DNA of 5,339 bases from an uncultured Clostridia bacterium (GTDB taxonomy: Bacteria; Bacillota; Clostridia; Christensenellales; UBA1242): positions 1 to 5,339 of the forward strand of contig CAKVHQ010000036.1 in assembly GCA_934749845.1 (NCBI GenBank), written 5' to 3'. Both the position numbers and the translations under genes were made by a program. Below the pieces are notes generated by a model, which was not told where the DNA came from, searched no databases, and saw nothing but the letters and a program-made list of their open reading frames with translations. Shown piece by piece: positions 1-5,339 of the stretch (the stretch's first letter is position 1; each line of letters begins with the position of its first letter).

Positions 1-222
1 AGGTATATAACAAACAGCAGTCATGCCTATATAGAGATAAAGGTACCCGCAGCGATAACCAAGTCAGGCAAAGACCAATGGTTAGTAATGGATAATGGCG
101 TATTGTGTTCGGGTGAACCAAGTACATTCGGCACAAGGGTAATAAAGGGTCACACAATAAATTTTGTAAACAAGGGTTTTAACAGTTATTGGGTGCAAGA
201 CTATCCAGAGTTGCTGGAATAA
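1..222 (+). CDS. C-terminal end of an unrecognised protein (5' end outside the window)
   Basis: Frame 1 is open from the first base to a TAA at 220-222, giving 73 residues that end in DYPELLE. The 5' end is outside the window, so neither start nor full length is known. The peptide is soluble-looking and rich in short beta-prone stretches (AYIEIKVP, QWLVMDNGVL, HTINFVNKGF, SYWVQDY), with no membrane segment and no motif I recognise. Two hairpins follow within 80 bases, which fits the end of a transcription unit and supports the frame being a real gene end. It could be a phage-type or accessory gene; I do not assign a function. Alternative reading: a chance open frame, made less likely by its length, balanced composition and the terminators behind it. 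Confidence 0.6.
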   Translation, partial: RYITNSSHAYIEIKVPAAITKSGKDQWLVMDNGVLCSGEPSTFGTRVIKGHTINFVNKGFNSYWVQDYPELLE

Positions 223-229
223 AAATTGA

Positions 230-255
230 GGGGTATCCTAATTAAAGGGTACCCC
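230..255. terminator. Hairpin after the left partial gene, possible bidirectional terminator
   Basis: Arms 230-239 and 246-255 pair over 10 bp with one T-G wobble around a 6-base AATTAA loop. It begins 8 bases after the stop at 220-222. On the + strand the following tract is CAAAAATTATATTTATT, which is not a clean U-tract. On the minus strand the hairpin is followed by TCAATTTTTA, which looks better. It may therefore act in either direction or only as an mRNA 3'-end stabiliser. Confidence 0.5.
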
Positions 256-296
256 CAAAAATTATATTTATTATATGTTTATGCTCTTACAACATT

Positions 297-330
297 AGGG
301 AACTGACATAGAACAGTTCCCTTCTTCTTT
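297..330 (+). terminator. Rho-independent terminator
   Basis: AGGGAACTG (297-305) and CAGTTCCCT (314-322) form a perfect 9-bp stem with an 8-base loop, followed by the T-rich TCTTCTTT. This is the usual form of an intrinsic terminator on the + strand. With the hairpin at 230-255 it makes a double stop between the left gene and the promoter of the DUF4062 gene. Confidence 0.7.
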
Positions 331-463
331 TACTATTACTTAGAAAATAGAGGTGAACCAGAGTATATATGTCATTAGGATTGTGTAGAGAATTGTTACT
401 GAAATTTAAAGATATATTATAATAAAGAAAATTGTACCCAAAATGCTATTCCCCAAAGAAATA

Positions 464-492
464 TTGACATTTATAATAATCTATGATATAAT
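464..492 (+). promoter_or_regulatory. Perfect-consensus sigma-A/sigma-70 promoter
   Basis: TTGACA (464-469) and TATAAT (487-492) both match the consensus exactly and are separated by the optimal 17 bp. Transcription would begin near 499-500, giving a leader of about 46 bases to the ATG at 546. No operator-like inverted repeat is evident over the elements, so expression may be constitutive and strong in the host. The promoter serves only the DUF4062 gene. Confidence 0.9.
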
Positions 493-535
493 AAAAGTAG
501 CAACACACTATAACAAATATGTACAATAATATTTT

Positions 536-541
536 GGAGGG
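536..541 (+). promoter_or_regulatory. Ribosome binding site that decides the DUF4062 gene start
   Basis: GGAGGG lies 4-5 bases before the ATG at 546. The in-frame ATG at 519 has no purine-rich sequence before it and would place this site inside the coding region, so 546 is the better start. Confidence 0.88.
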
Positions 542-545
542 AATT

Positions 546-1562
546 ATGAACAAAAAATATACTGTTTTTGTTAGTTCGACATATGAAGATTTAAAGCAGG
601 AACGCCAAGAAGTCATACAAGCATTATTAGAGATGGATTGTATACCATGTGCAATGGAATTATTCCCAGCAGCATACGAAGAACAGTTTAATTTCATAAA
701 AAGTGTAATTGATGATTGTGATTATTATGTTTTGGTATTGGGTGGAAAATATGGAAGTATGAATTCGGATGGTGTAAGTTATACGGAATTAGAATTTAAA
801 TATGCTTTGGAACGTAATATTCCCATTATTTCATTCATTCACAGCGATATAGATTCCATACCAAATTCTAAATGTGAGCACGATAAAAATGCAATTGAAA
901 AATTGGATAAATTTCGTTCATTGGCAAAACAGAGGCTGTGTAAATTTTGGACAAGCAAAGAGCAGTTAGCAGGACTTGTTTCTCGAAGCATGATACAACT
1001 TATTAAAAGACATCCTGCAACTGGGTGGGTTCGTGCTAATTATATTGCAAACGAAGAATTATTAATGAAAATTACAAAATTATATGAAGAAAATGCTGAA
1101 TTAAAAACAAATATCGACAGAAATATTCCTATAGATACTTTGTCATCTGGAGAAGATTGTATTGATGTTATATTTCAAATATTTAACAAAGGTGCAACCG
1201 AATTTGAAACTGACAATTTAACAGTGAGTATGTCTTGGAACAATATATTAAAGCAAATTGGACCTAGATTAATTGAGGAACAAACTAGTTTTGAGATTCG
1301 ACAATCCATGAGCAAAATTGGTGCTCAAAAGTATATTGGGCAATTAAATAATACTTCTGAAATTCAAAATTTTAAAGAAAACCAATTCATCAAAATTTCG
1401 GATAATTCCTTTGGAGTAATCATAGTACAATTTATGGCAATGAACTATATCTCAGTTAATCATCCAAATCACAATAACGATCAATTGTCACAAGAAAGCA
1501 CATATACATTGACAGAATTGGGACGTAATGCGTTAATTCAACTTTCTGCTAAATCTAAATAA
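546..1562 (+). CDS. DUF4062 protein with coiled coil and winged-helix-like C-terminus
   Basis: Seen: a 338-residue protein. Residues 5-95 carry the DUF4062 signature: YTVFVSSTYEDLKQER at the N-terminus, ELFPA (38-42), CDYYVLVLGGKYGS (58-71) and SYTELEFKYA (78-87), then the strand NIPIISFI. Residues about 168-190 (EELLMKITKLYEENAELK) look like a short coiled coil. The end (about 287-334: an FGVIIVQFMAMNYISV helix and strand, a polar loop, then TYTLTELGRNALIQL) has the pattern of a winged helix-turn-helix. No NTPase P-loop or membrane segment is visible. Known: DUF4062 occurs alone and at the N-terminus of NACHT/STAND-type NTPases, and is discussed as a TIR-like domain of conflict systems. Inferred: an effector or signalling protein that oligomerises through the coiled coil; E81 or E83 would be the TIR-like glutamate, which is untested. 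It has its own promoter and flanking terminators, typical of cargo genes. Start 546 is chosen over 519 because of GGAGGG at 536-541. Confidence 0.93.
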   Translation: MNKKYTVFVSSTYEDLKQERQEVIQALLEMDCIPCAMELFPAAYEEQFNFIKSVIDDCDYYVLVLGGKYGSMNSDGVSYTELEFKYALERNIPIISFIHSDIDSIPNSKCEHDKNAIEKLDKFRSLAKQRLCKFWTSKEQLAGLVSRSMIQLIKRHPATGWVRANYIANEELLMKITKLYEENAELKTNIDRNIPIDTLSSGEDCIDVIFQIFNKGATEFETDNLTVSMSWNNILKQIGPRLIEEQTSFEIRQSMSKIGAQKYIGQLNNTSEIQNFKENQFIKISDNSFGVIIVQFMAMNYISVNHPNHNNDQLSQESTYTLTELGRNALIQLSAKSK

Positions 1563-1648
1563 TCAGAATTGTTTTCTAGTCATCATGTTGAAGAAAATCA
1601 GCGCCTAAATTATAGTTCATACAGCATAGATTTACACTAATGATATAG

Positions 1649-1677
1649 ATAAGGGCGGGGCAATGCCCCGCCCTTAT
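1649..1677. terminator. Strong GC-rich hairpin shared by convergent genes
   Basis: A perfect 13-bp stem (1649-1661 with 1665-1677) with an AAT loop, very GC-rich against the AT-rich surroundings. It sits 86 bases after the DUF4062 stop on the + strand and directly abuts the TGA (1680-1678) of the convergent small gene on the minus strand. The A/T ends of the stem provide short U-runs on both strands, but no long U-tract follows on either side. It most likely works as a bidirectional terminator that insulates the two transcription units. Confidence 0.8.
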
Positions 1678-1944
1678 TCATATTTTCCCCTCCTCTTCAA
1701 CCCCAAACGTGCCAATTATATATTGTATATTATCAGCTGGAATGGGGCTATTAGCAGCAACTATATCTATACCCCTGGATAACGCTGATGATAATTCTTT
1801 AATTGCCGCCACTATGGTATCCTCTTTATCCCAATACTCTAACAGCTTCTCCGCCTCCACTGGTTCTAGCGGCTGTTGGTTATGCAGCTCCTCTAACTCC
1901 TTTTCTAACGCTCTTATCTTTTCTTCCGTTTTATTTTCTTCCAT
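1678..1944 (-). CDS. Small acidic coiled-coil protein next to the putative origin, function unknown
   Basis: An 88-residue protein with a strongly acidic composition (about 21 Asp/Glu against 9 Lys/Arg). Residues about 5-22 (KTEEKIRALEKELEELHN) form a likely coiled coil. Residues about 29-57 are predicted helical and amphipathic (AEKLLEYW, TIVAAIKELSSALSRG), and the tail ends in EEEGKI. There is no membrane segment, HTH or cysteine cluster. An AAAGGAG site at 1958-1952, 7 bases before the ATG, supports both the start and the gene. It lies downstream of the primase-helicase on the same strand across the iteron region, and its ribosome binding site is 8 bases from the outermost iteron, so an origin-binding protein could affect its expression. 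I do not recognise the family. A replication accessory or small regulatory protein is inference from position only. A + strand frame overlapping it lacks a convincing ribosome binding site. Confidence 0.75.
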   Translation of the reverse strand: MEENKTEEKIRALEKELEELHNQQPLEPVEAEKLLEYWDKEDTIVAAIKELSSALSRGIDIVAANSPIPADNIQYIIGTFGVEEEGKI

Positions 1945-1951
1945 TCTCTTA

Positions 1952-1958
1952 CTCCTTT
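1952..1958 (-). promoter_or_regulatory. Ribosome binding site of the small acidic protein
   Basis: AAAGGAG read on the minus strand, 7 bases before the ATG at 1944. It lies immediately outside the first iteron (1966-1973), so a protein bound there would sit next to the translation start region. Confidence 0.8.
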
Positions 1959-1965
1959 CTTTTCT

Positions 1966-2068
1966 GGTGGGTTAGTGACTTATAATCCACCAAACTCACC
2001 AATAATCCACCACGGACAAACATAGATATAATAAGGCTTGCAGAGTTTTTTGGTGGATTTGGTGGGTT
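1966..2068. repeat. Left iteron arm (6 copies: 1+3+2)
   Basis: A single forward copy at 1966-1973; three reverse copies at 1984-1991, 1993-2000 and 2004-2011; two forward copies at 2052-2059 and 2061-2068. The first copy and the next one face each other and could form a 9-bp stem (1966-1974 with 1983-1991, one G-T wobble). The copy at 1993 is the only one with a changed core (GGTGAGTT). The 40 bases at 2012-2051 separate the triplet from the inner pair. Confidence 0.9.
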
Positions 2069-2070
2069 AT

Positions 2071-2150
2071 TTTTTCGTATTTTTATATATTATCTTTTTA
2101 CTACTATTTTTAATAAATAATAAAAATAAATATTTTATAAAAAACAATTA
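2071..2150. other. AT-rich core, candidate DNA unwinding element
   Basis: 80 bases with only 6 G or C by direct count. The left half (2071-2110) is T-rich on the + strand (27 T, 8 A) and the right half (2111-2150) is A-rich (26 A, 13 T). The switch falls at the symmetry centre of the flanking iterons. It contains no gene. It fits a site that melts first and then accepts a helicase loading in each direction. Confidence 0.7.
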
Positions 2151-2152
2151 AT

Positions 2153-2255
2153 AACCCACCAAACCCACCAAAAACGCTGTCAACGCCCTATAATAGTGGT
2201 GTTAGGTCTGGTGGGTTATTGGTGGATTTGGTGGATTACATAAAATTAACCCACC
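2153..2255. repeat. Right iteron arm (6 copies: 2+3+1)
   Basis: Two reverse copies at 2153-2160 and 2162-2169; three forward copies at 2210-2217, 2221-2228 and 2230-2237; one reverse copy at 2248-2255. The inner pair with its flanks (2151-2175) is the inverted match of 2046-2070 at 23 of 25 positions. The triplet with its flank (2210-2240) is the inverted match of 1981-2011 at 27 of 31 positions. The arm ends 7 bases before the stop codon of the primase-helicase. Confidence 0.9.
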
Positions 2256-2262
2256 AAAACAA

Positions 2263-5007
2263 TTAGACACCATAGGGGTAATAGTGTTGTCTGATTTCAC
2301 TTTTTAATACAAACGGATAATACATATTACCATTATATAAAAATTCTATGGTGTTAATCTTTCGTCCAAAAAAATTTTCTATGCCCCGCCGAAACTCCCT
2401 ACGATTAGTTGCAGTATAACAACTATCAGTGCACCAACGCTTGTAATAATCATACATAGCCGAAGTTCTAGTATATTCAGCAATACCATCTCCAATAACC
2501 CTGCCCCCATTACAGTTAGTGCAATCTATCAAAAATTGTCTGACATTATCATTACTTGTTTTATACTCTTCGCGCGCTGCCTTGCATATCTCAGGCACCT
2601 CAAAATATCCACCTCGCTCTATCAACTTTTTTAAGGCTATGACACTATGGTATATTATCGCTTCTCGCTCGGCATAAATTTTATCTATTAATTCTCTATC
2701 TCTTTTCTCAAAAGGCACAACATTATTACATGGTAATGTTATCATGCGGTCATACACGTGTTCGCCCCTATCACCACCAAATTTAGGCAGGTTATTACAA
2801 CAAAAAATCAACAAGCCAGTGTACTTAGCGCTAAATCTATCCTTGCCTTTAAACTCATAATCTATGGTATCTCCTCCTGTGATAGCCTTAAATTTTTCTA
2901 ACTCATCTATCTTTGCTGACCCCATATCTGCATTACCTGCAAGTCTTTTGCCCCACAATGCAGACGTTCCAAATCGCATTTCCAACTGTTGCAATGACAT
3001 ACTACAATAGTTTTCGAGTCCAATCAATTTTTCTAACAACGACAAATATTGTGATTTACCAGTGTTTCCAGCGCCGTATAGTATTAATGCTTGCTTGCAT
3101 TTATAACCAGGGATATTAGATACTGCGTATCCTATATACTCCCACAATAATTTCTTTACACTCTTGTCACCGCTGGAAAGGGTGTGCAGAAAATTATTAA
3201 ATACAGGACTGGACAAGGCTTGCGGATTCCAACTGCATGGTATTTGAATAGTGCTATATATGGCGGGTGTATGCGGGTGCAGCGTTAGAGTGTCCAGGTG
3301 CAGCAAGCCATTTGCAAAATTAATAATATTACTATCTGCATTTAATTTGTTTGCTTCTATCTTGTTATACAAGTCTGTTTGCAAAAGCTTATATACCTTA
3401 TTTAGTTCAGACGGTTCAACCAACTGTTCATCAAATATTTCGATATACTTTTTAATTTCACCAAGAAAGACCAAATCGCTACATTGCTGATAATAACCTT
3501 TTTTATACCAATAAGGGACTGGCTTATCACCAACTCCTTCAATGAAAAAATAGTCATCATTTCTGCGTATGTATGCAGCGAGTTTATGGAGATTGATGGA
3601 GTAATATATTTTAGTGTTATCCTTGCTTTTGTGTGCAGTGACGTACGGATATACAGACGCTAATAATTCAACATAATCCTCAAATTCCAAATCACCAAGA
3701 TCAGAAATATTTCTGACAATTGTAAATGTGTCATCAGTACTAACGTTATTATCATCACCTATCGCACTATCGTTGGACATTGTCTTTGATTTGTTGATAC
3801 TTGCCTTATCCCCTTTAGGTTTGGATATCACGCTGTTGTATATGCTGTTAACTTCCTGAACCGACAGCGGAGGATTACATCTACTTAGGTTAATCCTAGT
3901 TAACTCATTAAATACGTCAACATCAGATACACCTTTACCCTGTAGGCTACAGCCAAATCTATACAAACTATCGTTTCTGCTACCCTCGTCAAAATTCAGT
4001 CTATCCAATATATCTGTTTGCAATATCAACTTATTGCTAATAGTCGATAAACTAATTTTGTTTGTTTTATTGCAGCCCAGGGATAATATTTTACTAACGG
4101 TCTGATCAGCGGATGCTATTTTATCAATACCAAAATCACCAACCCATGAATATCTATTCCCGTTTGGGTGTATAGATGGCGGCAGAACAATATACCCACC
4201 CTCAGCACGTACATCAACATTTTTTATTACTCCAGCTTTGCTGCTGTATTTATTCCCTGTCCGATAGTATAGATGTCTACCACCCTTACCAGATATAGCA
4301 GTTAGTGTATCAGGCAACTGTCCATTTTCCGACTGCCATTGTGCTATACTATCTTCGCCAGATTTGCTTTTGCCATTGTTATCTGTGCCCTCGTCAATGT
4401 CTATTACTGCTATTCCTTTACCTGTCGCACAACCGATGTTATAAAATGGGTTAGAAGTCCACCATTGCTTTATTACATCAATGTTGTTAGTGGCTTCGTG
4501 CAATCCTTTTGAGCCTCTGAGAGGTGTTTTATCACAGGGTGAAAGTGGAAACACTCGCAATCCCGCCTGCGCATACTGCAAAGCATAGGGCAACATATCA
4601 TAGGCTGTGGGGGTATTGTCATAGACATCATCGTCATAGTGCTGTTCCGCCCATGCCCTAGCCTCAGTGGACAATGTGTCACAGGTGCGCCAATCAACGA
4701 CATCTGTTATATTGTGGTATTTGTTTTCTGTTCCATATTTTTGTTCGCCAATTACTATTGCAACTACTGTTTTGTTGTTACCCGTAGCATTATTAACAAC
4801 TTCAGCAGTATTAGTGGCATAAATAATTCTGCGACGATATGCACCTGAAGGTATTTGGGGTGATAGTATCTTATCTTTGGCATTAAAATAACCTCTCCAT
4901 GCACCATATGCAACTTCTAACTTTAAATCCAGATTATCCTCTGTAATTTCAAGTTTATCAATGTATGCTAAATATGTGCCAAATGGTATATCAATAATTT
5001 TAGGCAT
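2263..5007 (-). CDS. Primase-helicase replication protein (Prim-Pol, PriCT, D5-N, SF3 helicase) with an extra N-terminal domain
   Basis: A 914-residue protein that probably primes and unwinds the element's DNA. Domains in order: residues 1-115 are an added N-terminal domain (IPFGTYLAYIDKLEI ... YGAWRGYF) faintly resembling phage DUF669 proteins thought to bind ssDNA. Residues about 135-292 are a Prim-Pol (bifunctional primase/polymerase) domain with the metal-binding pair D203/D205 in VIDIDEG, H245 in GRHLYYR, and VDVRAEGGYIVLPPS (264-278). Residues about 334-396 are a PriCT-like helical domain. A Ser/Asn/Asp-rich linker lies at about 397-428. Residues about 495-625 are D5-N-like. Residues about 636-765 are an SF3 helicase with Walker A GAGNTGKS (645-652, K651), the motif C region FCCNNLPKF (735-743) and likely arginine finger R754. 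The C-terminal part (about 815-890) resembles the D5/poxvirus-type winged helix. All key motifs are intact. AGGAGGTGAT at 5022-5013 sets the start; the gene begins 1 base after the upstream stop, implying translational coupling. The putative origin follows its stop. Confidence 0.95.
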   Translation of the reverse strand: MPKIIDIPFGTYLAYIDKLEITEDNLDLKLEVAYGAWRGYFNAKDKILSPQIPSGAYRRRIIYATNTAEVVNNATGNNKTVVAIVIGEQKYGTENKYHNITDVVDWRTCDTLSTEARAWAEQHYDDDVYDNTPTAYDMLPYALQYAQAGLRVFPLSPCDKTPLRGSKGLHEATNNIDVIKQWWTSNPFYNIGCATGKGIAVIDIDEGTDNNGKSKSGEDSIAQWQSENGQLPDTLTAISGKGGRHLYYRTGNKYSSKAGVIKNVDVRAEGGYIVLPPSIHPNGNRYSWVGDFGIDKIASADQTVSKILSLGCNKTNKISLSTISNKLILQTDILDRLNFDEGSRNDSLYRFGCSLQGKGVSDVDVFNELTRINLSRCNPPLSVQEVNSIYNSVISKPKGDKASINKSKTMSNDSAIGDDNNVSTDDTFTIVRNISDLGDLEFEDYVELLASVYPYVTAHKSKDNTKIYYSINLHKLAAYIRRNDDYFFIEGVGDKPVPYWYKKGYYQQCSDLVFLGEIKKYIEIFDEQLVEPSELNKVYKLLQTDLYNKIEANKLNADSNIINFANGLLHLDTLTLHPHTPAIYSTIQIPCSWNPQALSSPVFNNFLHTLSSGDKSVKKLLWEYIGYAVSNIPGYKCKQALILYGAGNTGKSQYLSLLEKLIGLENYCSMSLQQLEMRFGTSALWGKRLAGNADMGSAKIDELEKFKAITGGDTIDYEFKGKDRFSAKYTGLLIFCCNNLPKFGGDRGEHVYDRMITLPCNNVVPFEKRDRELIDKIYAEREAIIYHSVIALKKLIERGGYFEVPEICKAAREEYKTSNDNVRQFLIDCTNCNGGRVIGDGIAEYTRTSAMYDYYKRWCTDSCYTATNRREFRRGIENFFGRKINTIEFLYNGNMYYPFVLKSEIRQHYYPYGV

Positions 5008-5008
5008 A

Positions 5009-5339
5009 TTATATCACCTCCTCTAGTACATAATTTAATTCGTCTGTCAACCTATCCGCCAAATCCGCATAAGGTGCGTCACTATCTCGCTGCGCAGCAA
5101 TATAGTGGTACAGTGCTTGCAGGTATGGCGACTGTATGTATATTGCATTGTTGACACGCTCATAGTAGTCAATTATCTCATAACGTCTACAATCCACATA
5201 CCCTCCATATTCTATTAGGCCCGTGATACAATCATCAACATCTGCTAACGGATAATACCCCCGCACATCATCCGCAGTAATAACTATATTATCGTCATTT
5301 CGCAGATTTTGACGTGCTCCCAACACTAATACCAACAGC
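5009..5339 (-). CDS. Unrecognised protein, 5' end outside the window, upstream of the primase-helicase
   Basis: The frame is open from the window edge to a TAA at 5011-5009, giving 109 visible residues ending in DELNYVLEEVI. A TTG codon near the edge could be a start, but no ribosome binding site can be seen and the frame continues past it, so the gene probably begins outside the window. The visible part is acidic and notably tyrosine-rich (GYYPL, IIDYYERV, YLQALYHYIAAQ), mostly helical in pattern, with no membrane segment. I recognise no domain. The stop lies 1 base before the primase-helicase ATG, and its last codons form that gene's ribosome binding site, so the two are co-transcribed and a role in the same replication module is likely by position only. 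Confidence 0.75.
   Translation of the reverse strand, partial: LLVLVLGARQNLRNDDNIVITADDVRGYYPLADVDDCITGLIEYGGYVDCRRYEIIDYYERVNNAIYIQSPYLQALYHYIAAQRDSDAPYADLADRLTDELNYVLEEVI
5013..5022 (-). promoter_or_regulatory. Ideal ribosome binding site of the primase-helicase, inside the upstream gene
   Basis: AGGAGGTGAT on the minus strand matches the complement of the 16S rRNA 3' end over ten bases and ends 5 bases before the ATG at 5007. It encodes the last residues (EVI) of the preceding gene, so the two genes are tightly packed and probably translationally coupled. Confidence 0.9.

Larger units (their letters stand above)
223..545. other. Intergenic stretch between the left gene and the DUF4062 gene
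   Basis: These 323 bases hold the two hairpins (230-255, 297-322), a strong promoter (464-492) and a leader of about 46 bases carrying the ribosome binding site. Between about 331 and 463 I see no supported gene: the only small + strand frame (ATG at 369, 17 codons) lacks a well-placed ribosome binding site. No attachment site, tRNA or insertion-sequence remnant was recognised here. Confidence 0.6.
1966..2255. other. Putative bidirectional replication origin: 12 mirror-symmetric iterons around an AT-rich core
   Basis: Twelve copies of GGTGG(G/A)TT (one is the variant GGTGAGTT) occur in 290 bases. Forward copies start at 1966, 2052, 2061, 2210, 2221 and 2230. Reverse copies start at 1984, 1993, 2004, 2153, 2162 and 2248. 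The start of each copy plus the end of its oppositely oriented partner is always 4221, so the array is a mirror around 2110.5 with grouping 1-3-2, core, 2-3-1. Spacing inside groups is 9 or 11 bases. The bases between groups do not match between the halves, so spacing rather than sequence has been kept. Known: origins of staphylococcal pathogenicity islands lie 3' of the replication gene and have iterons flanking an AT-rich region that the replication initiator binds. Inferred: the primase-helicase encoded immediately beside it (2263-5007) is the initiator. Alternatives are a partition centromere or a transcription operator array, both less consistent with the melting-prone core. Confidence 0.78.

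Noticed and set aside
393..420. Possible second promoter TTGTTA-N16-TATTAT upstream of the DUF4062 gene
   Set aside because: Spacing and -35 match are weak in AT-rich DNA, and a perfect promoter lies closer to the gene.
369..422. 17-codon + strand frame between the terminators and the promoter
   Set aside because: Too short, no well-placed ribosome binding site and no recognisable sequence.
519..545. An upstream in-frame ATG that would lengthen the DUF4062 protein by nine residues
   Set aside because: No ribosome binding site precedes it, and the strong GGAGGG at 536-541 would lie inside the coding region; the DUF4062 homology begins right after the ATG at 546.
1024..1031. An exact GGTGGGTT iteron match inside the DUF4062 gene
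   Set aside because: It is a lone copy encoding part of a TGWVRA segment, with no neighbours and no AT-rich core; taken as chance or coding constraint.
1709..1985. + strand open frames opposite the small acidic protein
   Set aside because: They lack ribosome binding sites and have low-complexity Ser/Leu- or Pro-rich translations typical of the opposite strand of a Glu/Lys-rich gene.
2155..2183. Minus-strand TTGACA in the origin as a promoter for the small gene
   Set aside because: The expected -10 position falls on an iteron (GGTGGG), and no TATAAT-like hexamer sits at 16-18 bases.
2189..2194. + strand TATAAT inside the origin
   Set aside because: No -35 hexamer at the right distance and no + strand gene downstream.
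1966..2255. CRISPR array
   Set aside because: The repeats are only 8 bases, alternate in orientation and lack regular spacers of 30-40 bases; no cas gene is visible.
2913..4848. Several 68-79 codon frames overlapping the primase-helicase on either strand
   Set aside because: All lie within the well-supported 914-codon gene, with no ribosome binding sites or recognisable domains.

Overview
This AT-rich window reads as part of a mobile genetic element (prophage, phage satellite or integrative plasmid) in a low-GC Bacillota-type host. The basis is strong AGGAGG-type ribosome binding sites, a perfect TTGACA-N17-TATAAT promoter, hairpin terminators and AT-biased codons. No integrase, capsid or attachment site is visible, so the element type and its ends cannot be fixed.

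Layout from left to right. Positions 1-222 hold the C-terminal end of an unrecognised + strand gene, followed by two hairpins (230-255 and 297-322). A free-standing + strand gene follows (546-1562, promoter 464-492). It encodes a DUF4062 protein with a predicted coiled coil and a winged-helix-like C-terminus, and looks like a cargo or defence-type gene. A GC-rich hairpin at 1649-1677 separates it from a convergent minus-strand block. Read in its own direction, that block consists of an unrecognised gene cut by the right edge of the window (5339-5009), a 914-residue primase-helicase (5007-2263), a gene-free stretch of about 320 bases, and a small acidic coiled-coil protein (1944-1678).

The most notable structure is the gene-free stretch between the primase-helicase and the small gene. 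It carries twelve copies of an 8-base repeat, GGTGG(G/A)TT or a close variant, arranged 1-3-2, then an 80-base core that is over 90% A+T, then 2-3-1. Every repeat has a partner in opposite orientation at exactly the mirrored coordinate around 2110.5, although the sequence between repeat groups is not conserved. The base composition of the core also switches from T-rich to A-rich at that centre. This is best explained as a bidirectional replication origin recognised by the neighbouring primase-helicase, in the manner of staphylococcal pathogenicity-island origins, where iterons flank an AT-rich region 3' of the replication gene.

Inferred working: the primase-helicase binds the iterons, melts the AT-rich core, unwinds with its SF3 domain and primes with its Prim-Pol domain. 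The small acidic protein, whose ribosome binding site lies just beyond the outermost iteron, may be a replication accessory or regulator. The DUF4062 gene is transcriptionally insulated from this module.
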